A stretch of 64,000 bases of DNA from Roseibium sediminicola (GTDB taxonomy: Bacteria; Pseudomonadota; Alphaproteobacteria; Rhizobiales; Stappiaceae), in contig NZ_JALNMJ010000001.1 in NCBI RefSeq assembly GCF_023156505.1, positions 62,001 to 126,000 on the forward strand, written 5' to 3'. Below are positions 17,350 to 27,265 of this stretch, piece by piece. Numbering within the stretch: position 1 is the first letter of the stretch; each line of letters starts with the position of its first letter. Below the pieces are notes generated by a model. That model ran no database searches. It saw only the letters and a list, made by a program, of their open reading frames with translations, and was not told the origin of the DNA. The position numbers and the translations under genes were made by a program.

Positions 17350-18045
17350 ATGAACAAAATTTATCCGGACGCAAAGGCCGCCCTGGACGGGTTGACCTTT
17401 GACGGCATGACGGTGATGGCCGGCGGGTTCGGCCTGTGCGGCATCCCGGAAAATCTGATCGTGGCGCTCCGGGATTCCGGAGCCAAGGACATCACCGCCA
17501 TTTCCAACAATGCCGGTGTCGATGACTTTGGTCTCGGCCTTCTGCTGCAGACCCGTCAGATCAAGAAAATGGTGTCGTCCTATGTGGGCGAGAACGCCAC
17601 GTTCGAAAAGCAGTATCTGAACGGTGAACTGGAGCTGGAATTCAACCCGCAGGGCACCTTGGCCGAGCGCATCCGCGCCGGCGGCGCCGGCATTCCCGGC
17701 TTCTACACCAAGACCGGTGTGGGCACGCTGATTGCCGAAGGCAAGGAACACAAGGACTTCAACGGCGAGACCTACATCATGGAAACCGGCCTCGTGGCCG
17801 ATGTGTCCCTGGTCAAGGCCTGGAAAGCCGACAAGGAAGGCAACCTGATCTACCGCAAGACCGCTCGGAACTTCAATCCGATGATGGCAACCGCCGGCAA
17901 GGTCTGTGTGGTTGAGGTGGAGGAAATTGTCGAGATCGGCGAGCTCGATCCGGACAACATCCACACCGCCGGGATCTTTGTCGACCGGATCATTCTCGGC
18001 GACCACGAAAAACGCATCGAAAAGCGCACCACGCGCGCAGCCTGA
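17350..18045 (+). CDS. scoA: 3-oxoacid CoA-transferase subunit A
   Basis: A 231-residue alpha subunit of a family I CoA-transferase. The glycine-rich [13 protein letters not shown] (about residues 26-38) is the subunit A coenzyme-A signature, and [32 protein letters not shown] and [11 protein letters not shown] are typical of succinyl-CoA:3-ketoacid transferases. With the B subunit that follows 13 bp later it should activate acetoacetate with succinyl-CoA, a step of ketone body and polyhydroxybutyrate breakdown. That fits the phasin genes later in the window. A beta-ketoadipate transferase (PcaIJ) is the main alternative; no pca genes are near. Confidence 0.9.
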   Translation: MNKIYPDAKAALDGLTFDGMTVMAGGFGLCGIPENLIVALRDSGAKDITAISNNAGVDDFGLGLLLQTRQIKKMVSSYVGENATFEKQYLNGELELEFNPQGTLAERIRAGGAGIPGFYTKTGVGTLIAEGKEHKDFNGETYIMETGLVADVSLVKAWKADKEGNLIYRKTARNFNPMMATAGKVCVVEVEEIVEIGELDPDNIHTAGIFVDRIILGDHEKRIEKRTTRAA

Positions 18046-18058
18046 GGGAGAAAACATC

Positions 18059-18688
18059 ATGGCCTGGACTCGTGATGACATGGCACAGCGCGCAGCGCAG
18101 GAACTCGAAGACGGTTTCTATGTCAATCTCGGCATCGGTATTCCGACGCTGGTTTCCAACTACATTCCCGACGGCGTGCATGTGACCCTGCAGTCGGAAA
18201 ACGGCATGCTCGGCATGGGCCCGTTCCCGACCGAGGACGAAGTCGACGCCGACCTGATCAATGCCGGCAAGCAGACCATCACCGAATTGCCGCAGACGAG
18301 CTATTTTTCTTCCGCTGACAGCTTCGGCATGATCCGCGGCGGTCACATCGACCTGTCGATCCTCGGCGCGATGGAAGTGTCCGAAAACGGCGATCTCGCC
18401 AACTGGATGATCCCGGGCAAGATGGTCAAGGGCATGGGCGGCGCCATGGACCTGGTGGCGGGCGTCAAGCGCGTCGTGGTGATCATGGATCACACGTCCA
18501 AGGCGGGCGATCCGAAGCTTCTGAAAGAATGCTCGCTGCCTTTGACCGGCGTGCAATGCGTTGATCGCATCATCACCAATTTCGGTGTCTTCGATGTCGC
18601 CGAGGGCGGCCTGAAAGTGGTCGAACTGGCACCGGACGTCACGCTGGACGAGGTCAAGGAAAAGACGCAGGCGACGATCCTGTCCTGA
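18059..18688 (+). CDS. scoB: 3-oxoacid CoA-transferase subunit B
   Basis: The 209-residue beta subunit of the CoA-transferase. [19 protein letters not shown] opens the domain, and [12 protein letters not shown] holds the catalytic Glu that forms the enzyme-CoA thioester. Other family stretches are [28 protein letters not shown] and NFGVFDV near the C-terminus. The start follows GAGGGAG; the gene is 13 bp after scoA and ends just before a strong intrinsic terminator, so scoAB form a two-gene operon. Confidence 0.92.
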   Translation: MAWTRDDMAQRAAQELEDGFYVNLGIGIPTLVSNYIPDGVHVTLQSENGMLGMGPFPTEDEVDADLINAGKQTITELPQTSYFSSADSFGMIRGGHIDLSILGAMEVSENGDLANWMIPGKMVKGMGGAMDLVAGVKRVVVIMDHTSKAGDPKLLKECSLPLTGVQCVDRIITNFGVFDVAEGGLKVVELAPDVTLDEVKEKTQATILS

Positions 18689-19021
18689 ACCTGATGCCGG
18701 AAACGGATTTGAAGAGGGCGCCTGCACCGAAAGCAGGCGCCCTTTCTTTTTGGCAGGCCAGGGTCGAGGGAGAAATGTCCCGAAACGATACCCTTTGTAG
18801 TTCTGACAGGGGTGATCCCCCTTTTGTTAACGTTTGAGACCGCGCCAAAGTCTCAAAATCGGACCGGAATAATCGGGTTCGCGTTCAAAACCAACCGCAG
18901 TCCTTTCACCGGCAAAGCTTCGGCATAAAGTTTACGAATTTCAGTGTGTTAGCGGCCGCAGGGTCAACAAGCCTTCAAGACTTGTCGTGTAGTGTCACTC
19001 AGTATTCTCAAGGAGTCTGTT
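18689..19021. other. Gap between scoB and the GGDEF-EAL gene
   Basis: This 333-bp gap holds the scoB terminator (18716-18751), a small hairpin GGGGTGATCCCC (18809-18820) followed by CTTTTG, and an 8-bp inverted repeat TTTGAGAC/GTCTCAAA (18833-18840 and 18850-18857). The rest is probably the promoter of the following gene. I see no coding sequence in it. Confidence 0.5.
18716..18751 (+). terminator. Intrinsic terminator of scoAB
   Basis: GGGCGCCTGC (18716-18725) pairs perfectly with GCAGGCGCCC (18733-18742) around a 7-base loop, followed by TTTCTTTTT. This is a textbook Rho-independent terminator 28 bp after the scoB stop. Confidence 0.92.
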
Positions 19022-21213
19022 GTGCCTGGATCGCCGAAGGCCGTCGCCAAACTGATCAATGTCCTGTCGACCTGGCTTCCCAGCCTGCGCTCGCGCTTTG
19101 TGCTGTTGGTCGCAGGCCTGTTCCTGGTGCTCTCCGTGGTCATGATCATGGTGGCCAGCTATCTCGACCTGCGCGACGAGGAACATCGGGTGGTCTCCGA
19201 TGCCCAGGCGATCGGCGCGACCGTCAGCCGGCTTGCCGTGCCGCATCTGACCAACCACCACTATCTGATCCTGGAGCAGGAGCTGGAGAGCATTGCCTCG
19301 AGCGGCGTTGTCGAGCTGGCCAGGTGCACGATCCGGCCCGGGCGGTCACCATCGACAGCGATCCGGCCACCAGCTATTTCGACGACATGGAGATGCATCC
19401 GCTCGTCGCAGCGGCGCTCGAAACCGGCGAGGACCAGCTGCGCCAGACGCGCGAACGCGTGGAGATTGCGCTGCCTGTACGCGACATGGCCTCCGATACG
19501 GTACTGGGCGTTGCCCTTGTCTCGGTGACGCGGGTCCCGGTCAACGGCATGCTGCTTTCCATCTGGGGCCGCAACATCGTCATCACCCTTGTGCTGCTGG
19601 TTTTCTGCGTGCCGGTGACGGTCCATTTCGCAGAGAATTTCGTGCGCCCGATCAAGGCGCTGACCCAGACCGCCCACACAGTCAGTGCCGGCAACTTCGA
19701 CGCCCCCTTTCCGGTGGGGCGCAAGGATGAAATTGGCGTTCTGGCACGGGCCTATCGCGACATGGTCGGCACGATCCGCAACAACATGGCCCGCATTCAC
19801 GAATTGGCCTATGTGGATCCGGTGACGCGTCTGCCCAACCGGGAAGGGTTCCGGCAGCATTTCAACACGCACACCCACGCAAGCGACGGCACGCCCAACA
19901 GGCTGTCGGTTCTGTTCATCGACCTGGACCGCTTCAAGCGAGTCAATGACAGCTATGGCCACGACCACGGCGATGCGCTCTTGAAGGAAATCGCGGCACG
20001 GTTGCAACGCTTGCTCGATACGTCCGTCCTACCTGGATCTCCCGCAGACAGCGGGACGGCAAGTTGTCGCGCGGTTAGGCCCCTGGTTGCCCGGCTCGGC
20101 GGCGATGAATTCGCGGTGGTCATGCCCGCCGACAAGCCTATGAACAACGTCTTCACGCTGGCCGACCAGCTTGTGCAGTGTGTCGAACAGCCGCTGGAAA
20201 TCAACGGCCTGACCATGGCGGTTGGCGCCAGCATCGGTGTGTCGACCTATCCGGACGATGGCAACGATTATACGGAGATCCTGAAAAACGCGGACATTGC
20301 CATGTATGCCGCCAAGCGGACCGGCGGCAACCGCGCCTGTTTCTACAACGAGATCGAACGCGACTCCCGCTCCCATGAACGGATCCGGCTTGAAGCCGAA
20401 CTGAAACGGGCGATGCTGCGCGACGAGTTCACCATCCATTTCCAGCCCAAGATCGACTGCCGTGTCATGAAGGTGGTCGGGGCGGAAGTTCTGGTGCGCT
20501 GGGATCATCCGGAGCGTGGCCTGCTGTCGCCGGGCAGCTTCATTGATGTCGCGGAAGAAAGCGACCTGATTACCCGATTGGGCGATCGTGTGCTGGAACT
20601 CGCCTGCCGCCAGGGCCGGGCCTGGCTCGACACGGGCCTCAGTATGCCGCTCGCGGTCAACGTCTCCATCCGCCAGCTCGAAAAACCGGGCTTTACCAAA
20701 CGGGTGCTGGACATTCTCGATATGACCGGTTTTCCGGCCGGTCTGTTGCAGCTCGAGGTGACGGAAACCGTCGCCATGGCCGGGCCGGAGCGGGTGTCAG
20801 AGGCCGCAAGGCCTTTGCTGGAGGCCGGGATCACCTTCGCGATCGACGATTTCGGAACCGGTTATTCCAGCCTGGCGCTGCTGCAGCGCCTGCCGTTCGA
20901 GACCTTCAAGATCGATCGCAGTTTCATCAGCGGTGTTGCCAGCGATCAACACAGCCGTTCGATTGTCCAGACGATTCTGGCCATGGCAAAGAGCCTTGAC
21001 TACAAGGTGGTTGCCGAGGGTGTGGAAACGCTCGAGCAGCAGGCCTTTCTGATGGAAAACGGTTGCGCGATCGCGCAGGGCTTCCTGTTCGCCAGGCCGA
21101 TGCCGGCGGACCATTTCGATGCCTGGGCAAAGGCATTCCGGGATCGTTCGGGAGCCAGCCGGCAGGCTGGCGCGTCCGCCAGAAAACGGGTCAGCGCCGC
21201 AAGCGCGGCTTGA
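19022..21213 (+). pseudogene. GGDEF-EAL cyclic-di-GMP protein broken by a frameshift near 19319
   Basis: The full protein would be a membrane cyclic-di-GMP enzyme: N-terminal helix (RFVLLVAGLFLVLSVVMIMV), periplasmic sensor, second helix near 19560-19620, HAMP segment, GGDEF domain with intact LGGDEFAVV, and EAL domain with GAEVLVRWDHPERG and IDDFGTGYSS. Translation should start at GTG 19022 behind AAGGAG. The N-terminal frame reads SGVVELA up to about 19320 and then turns to nonsense, stopping at 19528; the continuing sensor (QVHDPARAVTIDS) is one frame away. One base missing around 19319-19321 explains this. It may be a real null mutation or a sequencing or assembly error. The EAL motif reads EVL, which occurs in active enzymes too. 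Confidence 0.85.
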
Positions 21214-21215
21214 CC

Positions 21216-23042
21216 CTATTCTGCGGCGGCGCTTTCCTGGCGTTCCGACACCGGCCGGATTGGCGGAAAGTCCTGATCGGTCAACGTTTCCTTCGACAAC
21301 AGCAGCTCGGCACCCTTGTCGAGCTCCTCGCGGTGGGCTTCCAGAAGCTCCTTGGCCCGGGAAAACGCGACCTCGACCCGGGTCTTGATCGCCAGATCGA
21401 TCTCCCGCTGGGTCTCGTCGGAAACCTCGACCATGTCGCCGGCCGGCTGGCCGAGAAAGTTCTGCCTTTGAGCGGAATAGACCCTGTTGCCGAGATTGGC
21501 CTCCATGCCGTAGCGCATGACGATGTCGCGGGCGACTTCGGTCACCTTCTGCAAATCGTCCGACGCTCCGGTCGAGATCTCGCCGAAGACGACTTGTTCA
21601 GCGGCACGGCCGCCCATCAAGACGGCCATTCTGTTTTCCAGGTCCCGGGCCGACAGCAAAAACCGGTCTTCCGTCGGACGCTGCATCGTGTAGCCGAGCG
21701 CGCCGACACCGCGCGGAATAATGGAAATCTTGTGCACCGGGTCGCATCCCTCCAGGTTGGCTGCGACGAGCGCATGGCCCATCTCGTGGAAGGCAACGGT
21801 ATTGCGCTCTTTGTCGGAGAGGATCCGGCTACGCTTTTCGAGGCCGGCAATCACCCGCTCCACGGCTTCGTTGAAGTCTTTCAACGTGACGGCATCTGCC
21901 TTGCGGCGGGTTGCCAGCAGGGCCGCCTCATTGACCAGGGTCGCCAGGTCGGCGCCGGAAAAGCCTGCGGTCAATTGGGCGATCTGGTCGAGGTCGGTGC
22001 CCGCGGCAAGCTTGATCTTCTTCACATGGACATCGAGGATCGCCCGCCGGCCCGGCTTGTCGGGCCGGTCGACCAGCACCTGACGGTCGAAGCGTCCGGC
22101 ACGGAGCAGGGCCGGGTCGAGGATCTCAGGCCGGTTGGTGGCGGCGAGCAGGATGATGCCGCTGGACGGGTCGAACCCGTCGAGCTCGGTCAGTAGCTGA
22201 TTGAGCGTCTGTTCCTTCTCGTCATTGGTGCCCATCGCGCCACTGGAGCGCGCCCGGCCAAGCGCGTCGAGCTCATCGATGAAGATGATGGCGGGAGCCG
22301 CCTTGCGGGCCTGTTCGAAGAGATCGCGCACACGCGCGGCGCCGACGCCGACAAACATCTCGACAAACTCAGAGCCGGAAATGGAGAAGAACGGCACGCC
22401 GGCCTCTCCGGCAACGGCCCGGGCCAAAAGCGTCTTGCCTGTGCCCGGAGGGCCGACCAGGAGAATGCCCTTGGGTACATGGGCGCCGAGACGGCCATAG
22501 GCGGTCGGGTCCTGAAGGAAGTCGACCACTTCCTTCAGTTCCAGTTTGGCTTCATCCACGCCGGCGACATCGCCGAAGCGGACATTGACGTCCTTCTCGA
22601 CAAACACCTTCGCCTTCGATTTACCGACGGTCATCATGCCGCCGATTCCCTGTTTTTCCGCGAATTTGCGGATGAAGAACATCCACAGGCCGAACAGCAG
22701 CAGAACCGGCAGTACCCAGGAGAGGATGTCGCGAATGAGGGTGCTCTGGATAACGCCGGTGTATTTGACATCGTATTTGCTGAGCTCGTCCGCGAGCGGC
22801 ACTTCGACCCGGGTTGTGACGAAATACTGTTTTCCGTCTTTCAGGGGCTCCTTGAACTTGCCCTCGATCACGTTCTCCTTGATCGCGATCTCGTCGATCT
22901 TCTTGTCTTTCAGATACTGCTCGAACTGGCTGTAGGGGATCTGCTCGACGGTCTTGTAGGTGGTCCACCAGCTCTGGAACATCAGCACCATCATCATGGC
23001 GATGAAGGCGTACCAAAGATTGATCTGGTGTTTCTTTTCCAT
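21216..23042 (-). CDS. FtsH-type ATP-dependent zinc metalloprotease
   Basis: A 608-residue membrane AAA+ protease. Helices near residues 9-25 and 105-127 flank a periplasmic domain. The AAA module has Walker A GPPGTGKT, Walker [12 protein letters not shown] and an arginine-finger region [17 protein letters not shown]; the protease has the zinc motif HEMGH (about residue 415) and a later acidic ligand. It is complete, but its C-terminal tail and sequence differ from typical housekeeping FtsH, and it is not next to tilS, so it is probably a second FtsH paralog. It ends 3 bp from the convergent GGDEF-EAL gene, with no terminator visible between them. Confidence 0.9.
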   Translation of the reverse strand: MEKKHQINLWYAFIAMMMVLMFQSWWTTYKTVEQIPYSQFEQYLKDKKIDEIAIKENVIEGKFKEPLKDGKQYFVTTRVEVPLADELSKYDVKYTGVIQSTLIRDILSWVLPVLLLFGLWMFFIRKFAEKQGIGGMMTVGKSKAKVFVEKDVNVRFGDVAGVDEAKLELKEVVDFLQDPTAYGRLGAHVPKGILLVGPPGTGKTLLARAVAGEAGVPFFSISGSEFVEMFVGVGAARVRDLFEQARKAAPAIIFIDELDALGRARSSGAMGTNDEKEQTLNQLLTELDGFDPSSGIILLAATNRPEILDPALLRAGRFDRQVLVDRPDKPGRRAILDVHVKKIKLAAGTDLDQIAQLTAGFSGADLATLVNEAALLATRRKADAVTLKDFNEAVERVIAGLEKRSRILSDKERNTVAFHEMGHALVAANLEGCDPVHKISIIPRGVGALGYTMQRPTEDRFLLSARDLENRMAVLMGGRAAEQVVFGEISTGASDDLQKVTEVARDIVMRYGMEANLGNRVYSAQRQNFLGQPAGDMVEVSDETQREIDLAIKTRVEVAFSRAKELLEAHREELDKGAELLLSKETLTDQDFPPIRPVSERQESAAAE

Positions 23043-23140
23043 GAAGTCCGTCCTGGCAATGAAGAGAGAAGGCCGTCATTGGGGCGATTTGGACCCGTGC
23101 TGTCAAGCTGCGACGAAAGCGCCGGCCGGTGCGCTGCGTG

Positions 23141-24889
23141 TCAGACCGCGGGGCCCGCCTGGCGCTTTGACAATCTCGTGCGGAACGAGGAGGCGCTGGT
23201 GCGGGCGAGGTAAATCACCGGGATCAGGCCGACCAGGACGATGGCGAGCGACGGCAGCGCCGCTTCCTCGAAGGCTTCCCGGGATGCGGCCTCGAATACG
23301 GTTGTCGCCAGGGTCTCGAAATTGAACGGCCGCAGCAGGATGGTGGCCGGCAGTTCCTTCATGCAGTCGACAAAGGAGAGCAGGGCCGCGCTGAGGAGAA
23401 CGGGTTTCAGGATCGGCAAATGGATCTGGGTCAGCGTCTGGCCGGAATTGCGGCCAAGCGTGCGCGCCGCCATGTCCAGATGCGGGCTGATCCGGCCGAA
23501 ACCGCCTTCCACCTGGCCGTAGGACACCGCCAGGAAGCGGACCACATAGGCATAAACAAGGCCGGTGCCGCTGCCGAGCAGCAGGAGACCGGTGTCGATG
23601 CCGAACCAGGCTTCCATACGGGCGTCGAGGAAATTGTCGAAGGTGGCGAGCGGGATCAGGATACCGATCGCCAGGACGGTGCCGGGAATGGCATAGCCGA
23701 TCGAGGCCAGCCGGACCGCGCCCTTGAGCGGGCCCTTGGCATTGAGCCGCAGCGCATAGGCCAGCGACACCGAAATCAGCACCGTCAGCAGCGCGGCGAT
23801 GGCGGCGAGGCTGAAACTGTTCCAGATGGTGGTCAGGAAGCCGTCGGAGAGCGCATCCTCAAGCCGGCGGCTGGCCCGGTCCGCCAGCAAAAGACCCGGC
23901 ACGACAAAGCCGACAAGGATCGGCGCGAGACACAGGATCAAAGCAAGCCCTGCCTGGAATGGCGGCAGATCGAAGCGCGTTGGCGGGCGGTGCTTGGCGC
24001 TGCCGCTGTCAAAGCGCTGCTTACGCCGCCCAAACCGTTCCAACCACAACAGCAGGAACACCATCAGGAGCATGGCCAGCGCCAGCTGTGCGGCACCACC
24101 AAGGCTCGACCGGTTCAGCCAGGTGTCATAGACGGAGAAGGTCAGCGTCTTGACGCCGAAAAACGTGACGGCGCCGATATCGTTGAGACATTCCATCAGC
24201 GCGAGGGAGATGCCGATGGCAATCGCCGGGCGGGCCAGCGGCAGCGCGACGCGGAAGAACAGGCCATAGGGTGAGGCACCGAGCGTGCGCGAGACGTCCA
24301 GCGTCGAGGCCGACTGGATCAGGAAGCTCGCCCGGGTGGTCAGGTAGACATAAGGATAGAGCACCGCGCCCATGACGAAGATGGCGCCGCCAAGCGAGCG
24401 GATCTCCGGAAACCAGTAGTCCCGCGAGGTCCTGAAACCGAAGAGGTCGCGGATGAGGCTTTGCACCGGACCTGTGTAGTCGAGCACCTCGACATAGGCG
24501 AAGGCGACGATATAGGTCGGCACGGCAAGGGGCACGAGCAACGCCCAGTCCAGCAGGCGCCGGCCGGGAAAATTGCACATGGTGACCAGCCAGGCGGTGG
24601 CGACCCCGGTGATCCCGGTCGTCAGGCCGACACCGAGCATCAGCAGCAACGTGGTCTGCACGGCGCCCGGCAATACGGTTGCCAGCATGTGCTCCCAGAC
24701 GTCGGAGGCCGGTGTCAGCGCAATCCAAAGGATCGCCCCGAGCGGCAGCAGCACCAGCGCGGCAATACCGATGGCCGCAACCTGCCAGAAACGGTCAACA
24801 ATGGATTGGGTGGGCGTGCGCAGCAAGGGCGGACTTTTCTTTGAGAACGGTTCGCAGGAAGCTCTACCGGCAAATGCCGGGAAATGCAA
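23141..24889 (-). CDS. Iron(III) ABC transporter permease (FbpB/SfuB type, fused double unit)
   Basis: A 582-residue permease with about twelve helices in two homologous halves, the form used by ferric-iron importers. The first half runs from TLLLMLGVGLTTGITGVATAW to VSRTLGASPYGLFFRVALP, and the second ends with an EAA-type loop (MAARTLGRNSGQTLTQIHLP) and FVDCMKELPATILLRPFNFETLA, a stretch very typical of this family. The opening codon used is TTG at 24889 with no better upstream choice; the true start may be a few residues in. The cognate binding protein gene lies 360 bp upstream on the same strand beyond a terminator-like hairpin and a large repeat. No ATPase gene is adjacent. Confidence 0.88.
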   Translation of the reverse strand: MHFPAFAGRASCEPFSKKSPPLLRTPTQSIVDRFWQVAAIGIAALVLLPLGAILWIALTPASDVWEHMLATVLPGAVQTTLLLMLGVGLTTGITGVATAWLVTMCNFPGRRLLDWALLVPLAVPTYIVAFAYVEVLDYTGPVQSLIRDLFGFRTSRDYWFPEIRSLGGAIFVMGAVLYPYVYLTTRASFLIQSASTLDVSRTLGASPYGLFFRVALPLARPAIAIGISLALMECLNDIGAVTFFGVKTLTFSVYDTWLNRSSLGGAAQLALAMLLMVFLLLWLERFGRRKQRFDSGSAKHRPPTRFDLPPFQAGLALILCLAPILVGFVVPGLLLADRASRRLEDALSDGFLTTIWNSFSLAAIAALLTVLISVSLAYALRLNAKGPLKGAVRLASIGYAIPGTVLAIGILIPLATFDNFLDARMEAWFGIDTGLLLLGSGTGLVYAYVVRFLAVSYGQVEGGFGRISPHLDMAARTLGRNSGQTLTQIHLPILKPVLLSAALLSFVDCMKELPATILLRPFNFETLATTVFEAASREAFEEAALPSLAIVLVGLIPVIYLARTSASSFRTRLSKRQAGPAV

Positions 24890-24968
24890 AGCGAGCCTGA
24901 GGGGAGGTCGGATTTCAAAGAGGCGGGGCGTGCCTCTGGTTCAAACTCACTACGATAATTCTCGCAAG

Positions 24969-25125
24969 ACCCCCACCCCTAGCCCCCCCCACAAGGGGGA
25001 GGGGGATCAAATGCGGCCGCGCGTCTTCAGAACTCCAAAACGCTCAATAGCGGATGAGCTGCAAACCTATCGGCTGGCGCGGCAGGTTCCCCTCCCCCTT
25101 GTGGGGAGGGGCTAGGGGCGGGGGT
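24969..25125. repeat. Large palindromic intergenic repeat
   Basis: A left arm of about 40 bp (24969-25008, rich in runs of C then ACAAGGGGGAGGGGG) is answered by its reverse complement at 25087-25125 (CTCCCCCTTGTGGGGAGG and GGCTAGGGG), with a 78-bp spacer. Similar CCCC/CTAGCCCC/CACAAGGGG palindromes are scattered intergenic elements in many alphaproteobacteria. The transcript would fold into a very strong hairpin. Confidence 0.8.
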
Positions 25126-25186
25126 ATATGGCGAAGCCATAAGGAGGATCAGTGCCCATTCGACGGTGCAGATCGGATCACGCATG

Positions 25187-25211
25187 AAAAAGCGCCGCAA
25201 AAGGCGGCGCT
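25187..25211 (-). terminator. Terminator after the iron-binding protein gene
   Basis: On the minus strand AGCGCCGC (25211-25204) pairs with GCGGCGCT (25198-25191) around CTTTT and is followed by TTTT, about 40 bp past the stop of the binding-protein gene. It should reduce read-through into the permease gene. Confidence 0.85.
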
Positions 25212-25249
25212 TTCAGTGTCCTTCGGAACTCTCGCTCAACGGCCATTTG

Positions 25250-26290
25250 TCAGGACGCCGGGCCGTCGTCGAAACCGACCTTGTCGACCAGTTCGCTGGC
25301 GGTCTTGCGGTTCTTGGCGATCTCGTCGAGCGGCAGGGTATCCGGGGTCAGCTCACCCCAGCTTTTGACGCGCTCGGAGACTTCGACGCCCGGGGTCACC
25401 GGATACTCAAAATTGGTGTCCGCATAGATCTTCTGAGCCTCTGGAGACGACAGGAATTCGATCAGTTTGACCGCATTGTCCTTGTGCGGCGCATGCTTGG
25501 TCAGGACGACGCCGGCCAGGTTGACATGGCTGCCCCGGTCTTCCGCATTCGGGAACAGGATACGCACGCTGTCGGCCCATTCCTTCTGTTCCGGTTCTTT
25601 GTCGTTGGTCTGCATCTTGCCCATGTAATAGGTGTTGCCGAGCGAGATGTCGCATTCCCCGGCATAGATGGCCTTGACCTGGGCCCGGTCGTTGCCGGCC
25701 GGCTTGCGGGCGAGGTTGTCGCGCACACCGGCGAGCCATTCCTCGGTCTCTTCAGCGCCGTGGTGAGCAACCATCGAGGCGATCAGGCCGATTGTGTAGA
25801 CGTGCTGGCCGGAGCGGGTGCACAGGCGGCCCTTCCATTTCGGGTCGCCCAGTTCCTCATAGGTGATGCTGTCCTGGTCGACGCGGTCCTTGGACGCATA
25901 GATGACGCGGGCACGGTTGGTCAGGCCGATCCAGTGGCCTTCCGGATCGCGGTACTGCGCCGGGATGTTTCCGTTGACGACGTCGGAAGTCACCGGTTGG
26001 GTGATGCCGAGCTGCTTGGCGCCGTCCAGGCGGCCGATATCGACGGTCAGGAGAATGTCAGCCGGCGAGTTTTCGCCCTCGGCCGCGATCCGTTCGCCGA
26101 GACCCTTGGAGGCGAAGACGACATTCGTCTTGATGCCGGTCTCCGCCGTGAAGGCATTCAGAAGCGGCTCGATCAGGAAGGGCTGGCGGTAGGAATAGAT
26201 GTTCACTTCGCCATCGGCAAAAGCGGGGGCGGCGAAGGACGCCGATGTCACTGCAAGGGCACCTGCGAAGGCGCGGAGCGTGGCACGCAT
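25250..26290 (-). CDS. Iron(III) ABC transporter substrate-binding protein (FbpA/FutA type)
   Basis: A 346-residue periplasmic iron-binding protein. The signal peptide ends around APAFA before DGEVNIYSYRQP, the standard start of FutA/FbpA proteins, with tyrosines that bind ferric iron; a paired-tyrosine region follows later (ISLGNTYYMGKM, about residues 210-220). GQHVYTIGLIASM and GVVLTKHAPHKDNAVKLIEFL are further family stretches. The ATG at 26290 is chosen because it gives a proper signal peptide; in-frame codons up to 26416 would place non-signal sequence in front. An Irr-like box lies about 110 bp upstream. Confidence 0.92.
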   Translation of the reverse strand: MRATLRAFAGALAVTSASFAAPAFADGEVNIYSYRQPFLIEPLLNAFTAETGIKTNVVFASKGLGERIAAEGENSPADILLTVDIGRLDGAKQLGITQPVTSDVVNGNIPAQYRDPEGHWIGLTNRARVIYASKDRVDQDSITYEELGDPKWKGRLCTRSGQHVYTIGLIASMVAHHGAEETEEWLAGVRDNLARKPAGNDRAQVKAIYAGECDISLGNTYYMGKMQTNDKEPEQKEWADSVRILFPNAEDRGSHVNLAGVVLTKHAPHKDNAVKLIEFLSSPEAQKIYADTNFEYPVTPGVEVSERVKSWGELTPDTLPLDEIAKNRKTASELVDKVGFDDGPAS

Positions 26291-26401
26291 GAAATTCTCC
26301 CAGTCGTCTGGTTGTTGTTGCCCGGGCGAAGTGCCTCGGAGCTTGACCGGGAATATGTCGTTGCAGCGGCTTGAAGTCAATAAATCAAATGAAATCAATA
26401 G

Positions 26402-26418
26402 TTTAGAATGATTCAAAA
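26402..26418. promoter_or_regulatory. Irr box (iron control element) upstream of the iron transporter
   Basis: TTTAGAATGATTCAAAA closely fits the Irr/ICE element of alphaproteobacteria (TTTAGAA, three spacer bases, TTCTAAA), with only the last arm imperfect. It lies about 112 bp upstream of the binding-protein start codon in an AT-rich stretch. Irr binds such sites under iron limitation and can activate or repress depending on position. For an importer, activation or relief under low iron is expected. Confidence 0.6.
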
Positions 26419-26560
26419 CTAACTGGAGGCTGATACTCCACTATTTTTTGAAAAACCGGAAGAAAAACAGGAGTTTAACGTTCGACTTTTCGCGCAGCGT
26501 GGTTGGCCGCTGGCTCGTCCCGGGTGATCACGAACGCGTGATCGGATTGCGCGCAAAATG

Positions 26561-27265
26561 TCACACCCAGGAAAGGGCGCGTTCCAGGAAGGCTCTGCCG
26601 CCGGACCTTTGCCATTCGCCATGGGCCATGATGACCTTGTCCGGGGACCAGGCGAGAATCCTCGCCTTGCAGGCGCGGGCCTTGCGGCGATCGAAGAAAC
26701 TGAGGCGCCACTCCAGCGGCGCGTAGCCCTTGCCTTCGACAATGCCCCACAGACCGGCGATCCAGCGCTGCCAGGGTTTCCAGTGGCGCGCCAGGAACCC
26801 TTGCGAGAAATGCTCGCTGAGATCGGCCAGAATGGCTGTTTTCGACGGAAGGTGACAAAACACCACTTCGTCCATGGCCGGAGACCCGGCAAAACGAACC
26901 AGATCGATCACGCCGCCCCAATCGGGTGGAGCGGCCTCGTCGAGCGCGGGTTCGAAGGCAAGGTCGTCGCGTTTGTCGATGGTGCTCTGCGGTCCCCAGA
27001 GCTTTGCCGCGGGCCAGGCTTCCTTCCAGTCCTGAAGAAACAGGTGATGGATCTTGTTGGGGCTGACCAGATGCTCCGGCACCCCAAGCGCCTCGACCCG
27101 CTGCCGGACCTCGGGCGTGAGCGCAATCGGCGACCACACCCACAAGCCTCCTCCGGGCAGGCGGACGATGACGCAGCGGGTCGAATAGGCGAAGCCGTAG
27201 AAGGAGACATTGCCGCCTTCCAGGATCCAGATGCTGTTGTCAACCGGGACCGGCGCGCTGGTCAT
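26561..27265 (-). CDS. DUF4336 protein (metallo-beta-lactamase-like fold)
   Basis: A 234-residue protein matching the DUF4336 family: an early aromatic-rich strand with SIWILEGGNVSFYGF, LWVWSPIALTPEV, SPNKIHHLFLQDW, then VFCHLPSKTAILADLSEHFS and a C-terminal WSPDKVIMAHGEW. These positions correspond to the beta-lactamase-like fold, although the classic HxHxDH is reduced (NKIHH, AHGEW), so metal catalysis is uncertain. Its ATG overlaps the stop codon of the large histidine kinase (TAATG), indicating co-translation with the kinase. No function is established for the family. Confidence 0.82.
   Translation of the reverse strand: MTSAPVPVDNSIWILEGGNVSFYGFAYSTRCVIVRLPGGGLWVWSPIALTPEVRQRVEALGVPEHLVSPNKIHHLFLQDWKEAWPAAKLWGPQSTIDKRDDLAFEPALDEAAPPDWGGVIDLVRFAGSPAMDEVVFCHLPSKTAILADLSEHFSQGFLARHWKPWQRWIAGLWGIVEGKGYAPLEWRLSFFDRRKARACKARILAWSPDKVIMAHGEWQRSGGRAFLERALSWV

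Larger units (their letters stand above)
24890..25249. other. Gap between iron permease and binding-protein genes
   Basis: The 360 bp between the two iron-transport genes contain a long inverted repeat (24969-25125), a short hairpin ATGGCGAAGCCAT (25128-25140) and a terminator on the minus strand (25187-25211). No convincing gene is present. The permease is therefore either reached by read-through or has its own promoter near 24900-24960. Confidence 0.6.

Noticed and set aside
24960..25130. Possible CRISPR or insertion-sequence end
   Set aside because: There is one inverted pair only, no repeat-spacer periodicity, no transposase and no target duplication that I can see.
26524..26531. A third GTGATCAC site
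   Set aside because: An 8-bp palindrome is expected about once in 64 kb by chance. This one has no extended symmetry and lies between unrelated convergent regions, so I do not count it as a GntR operator.
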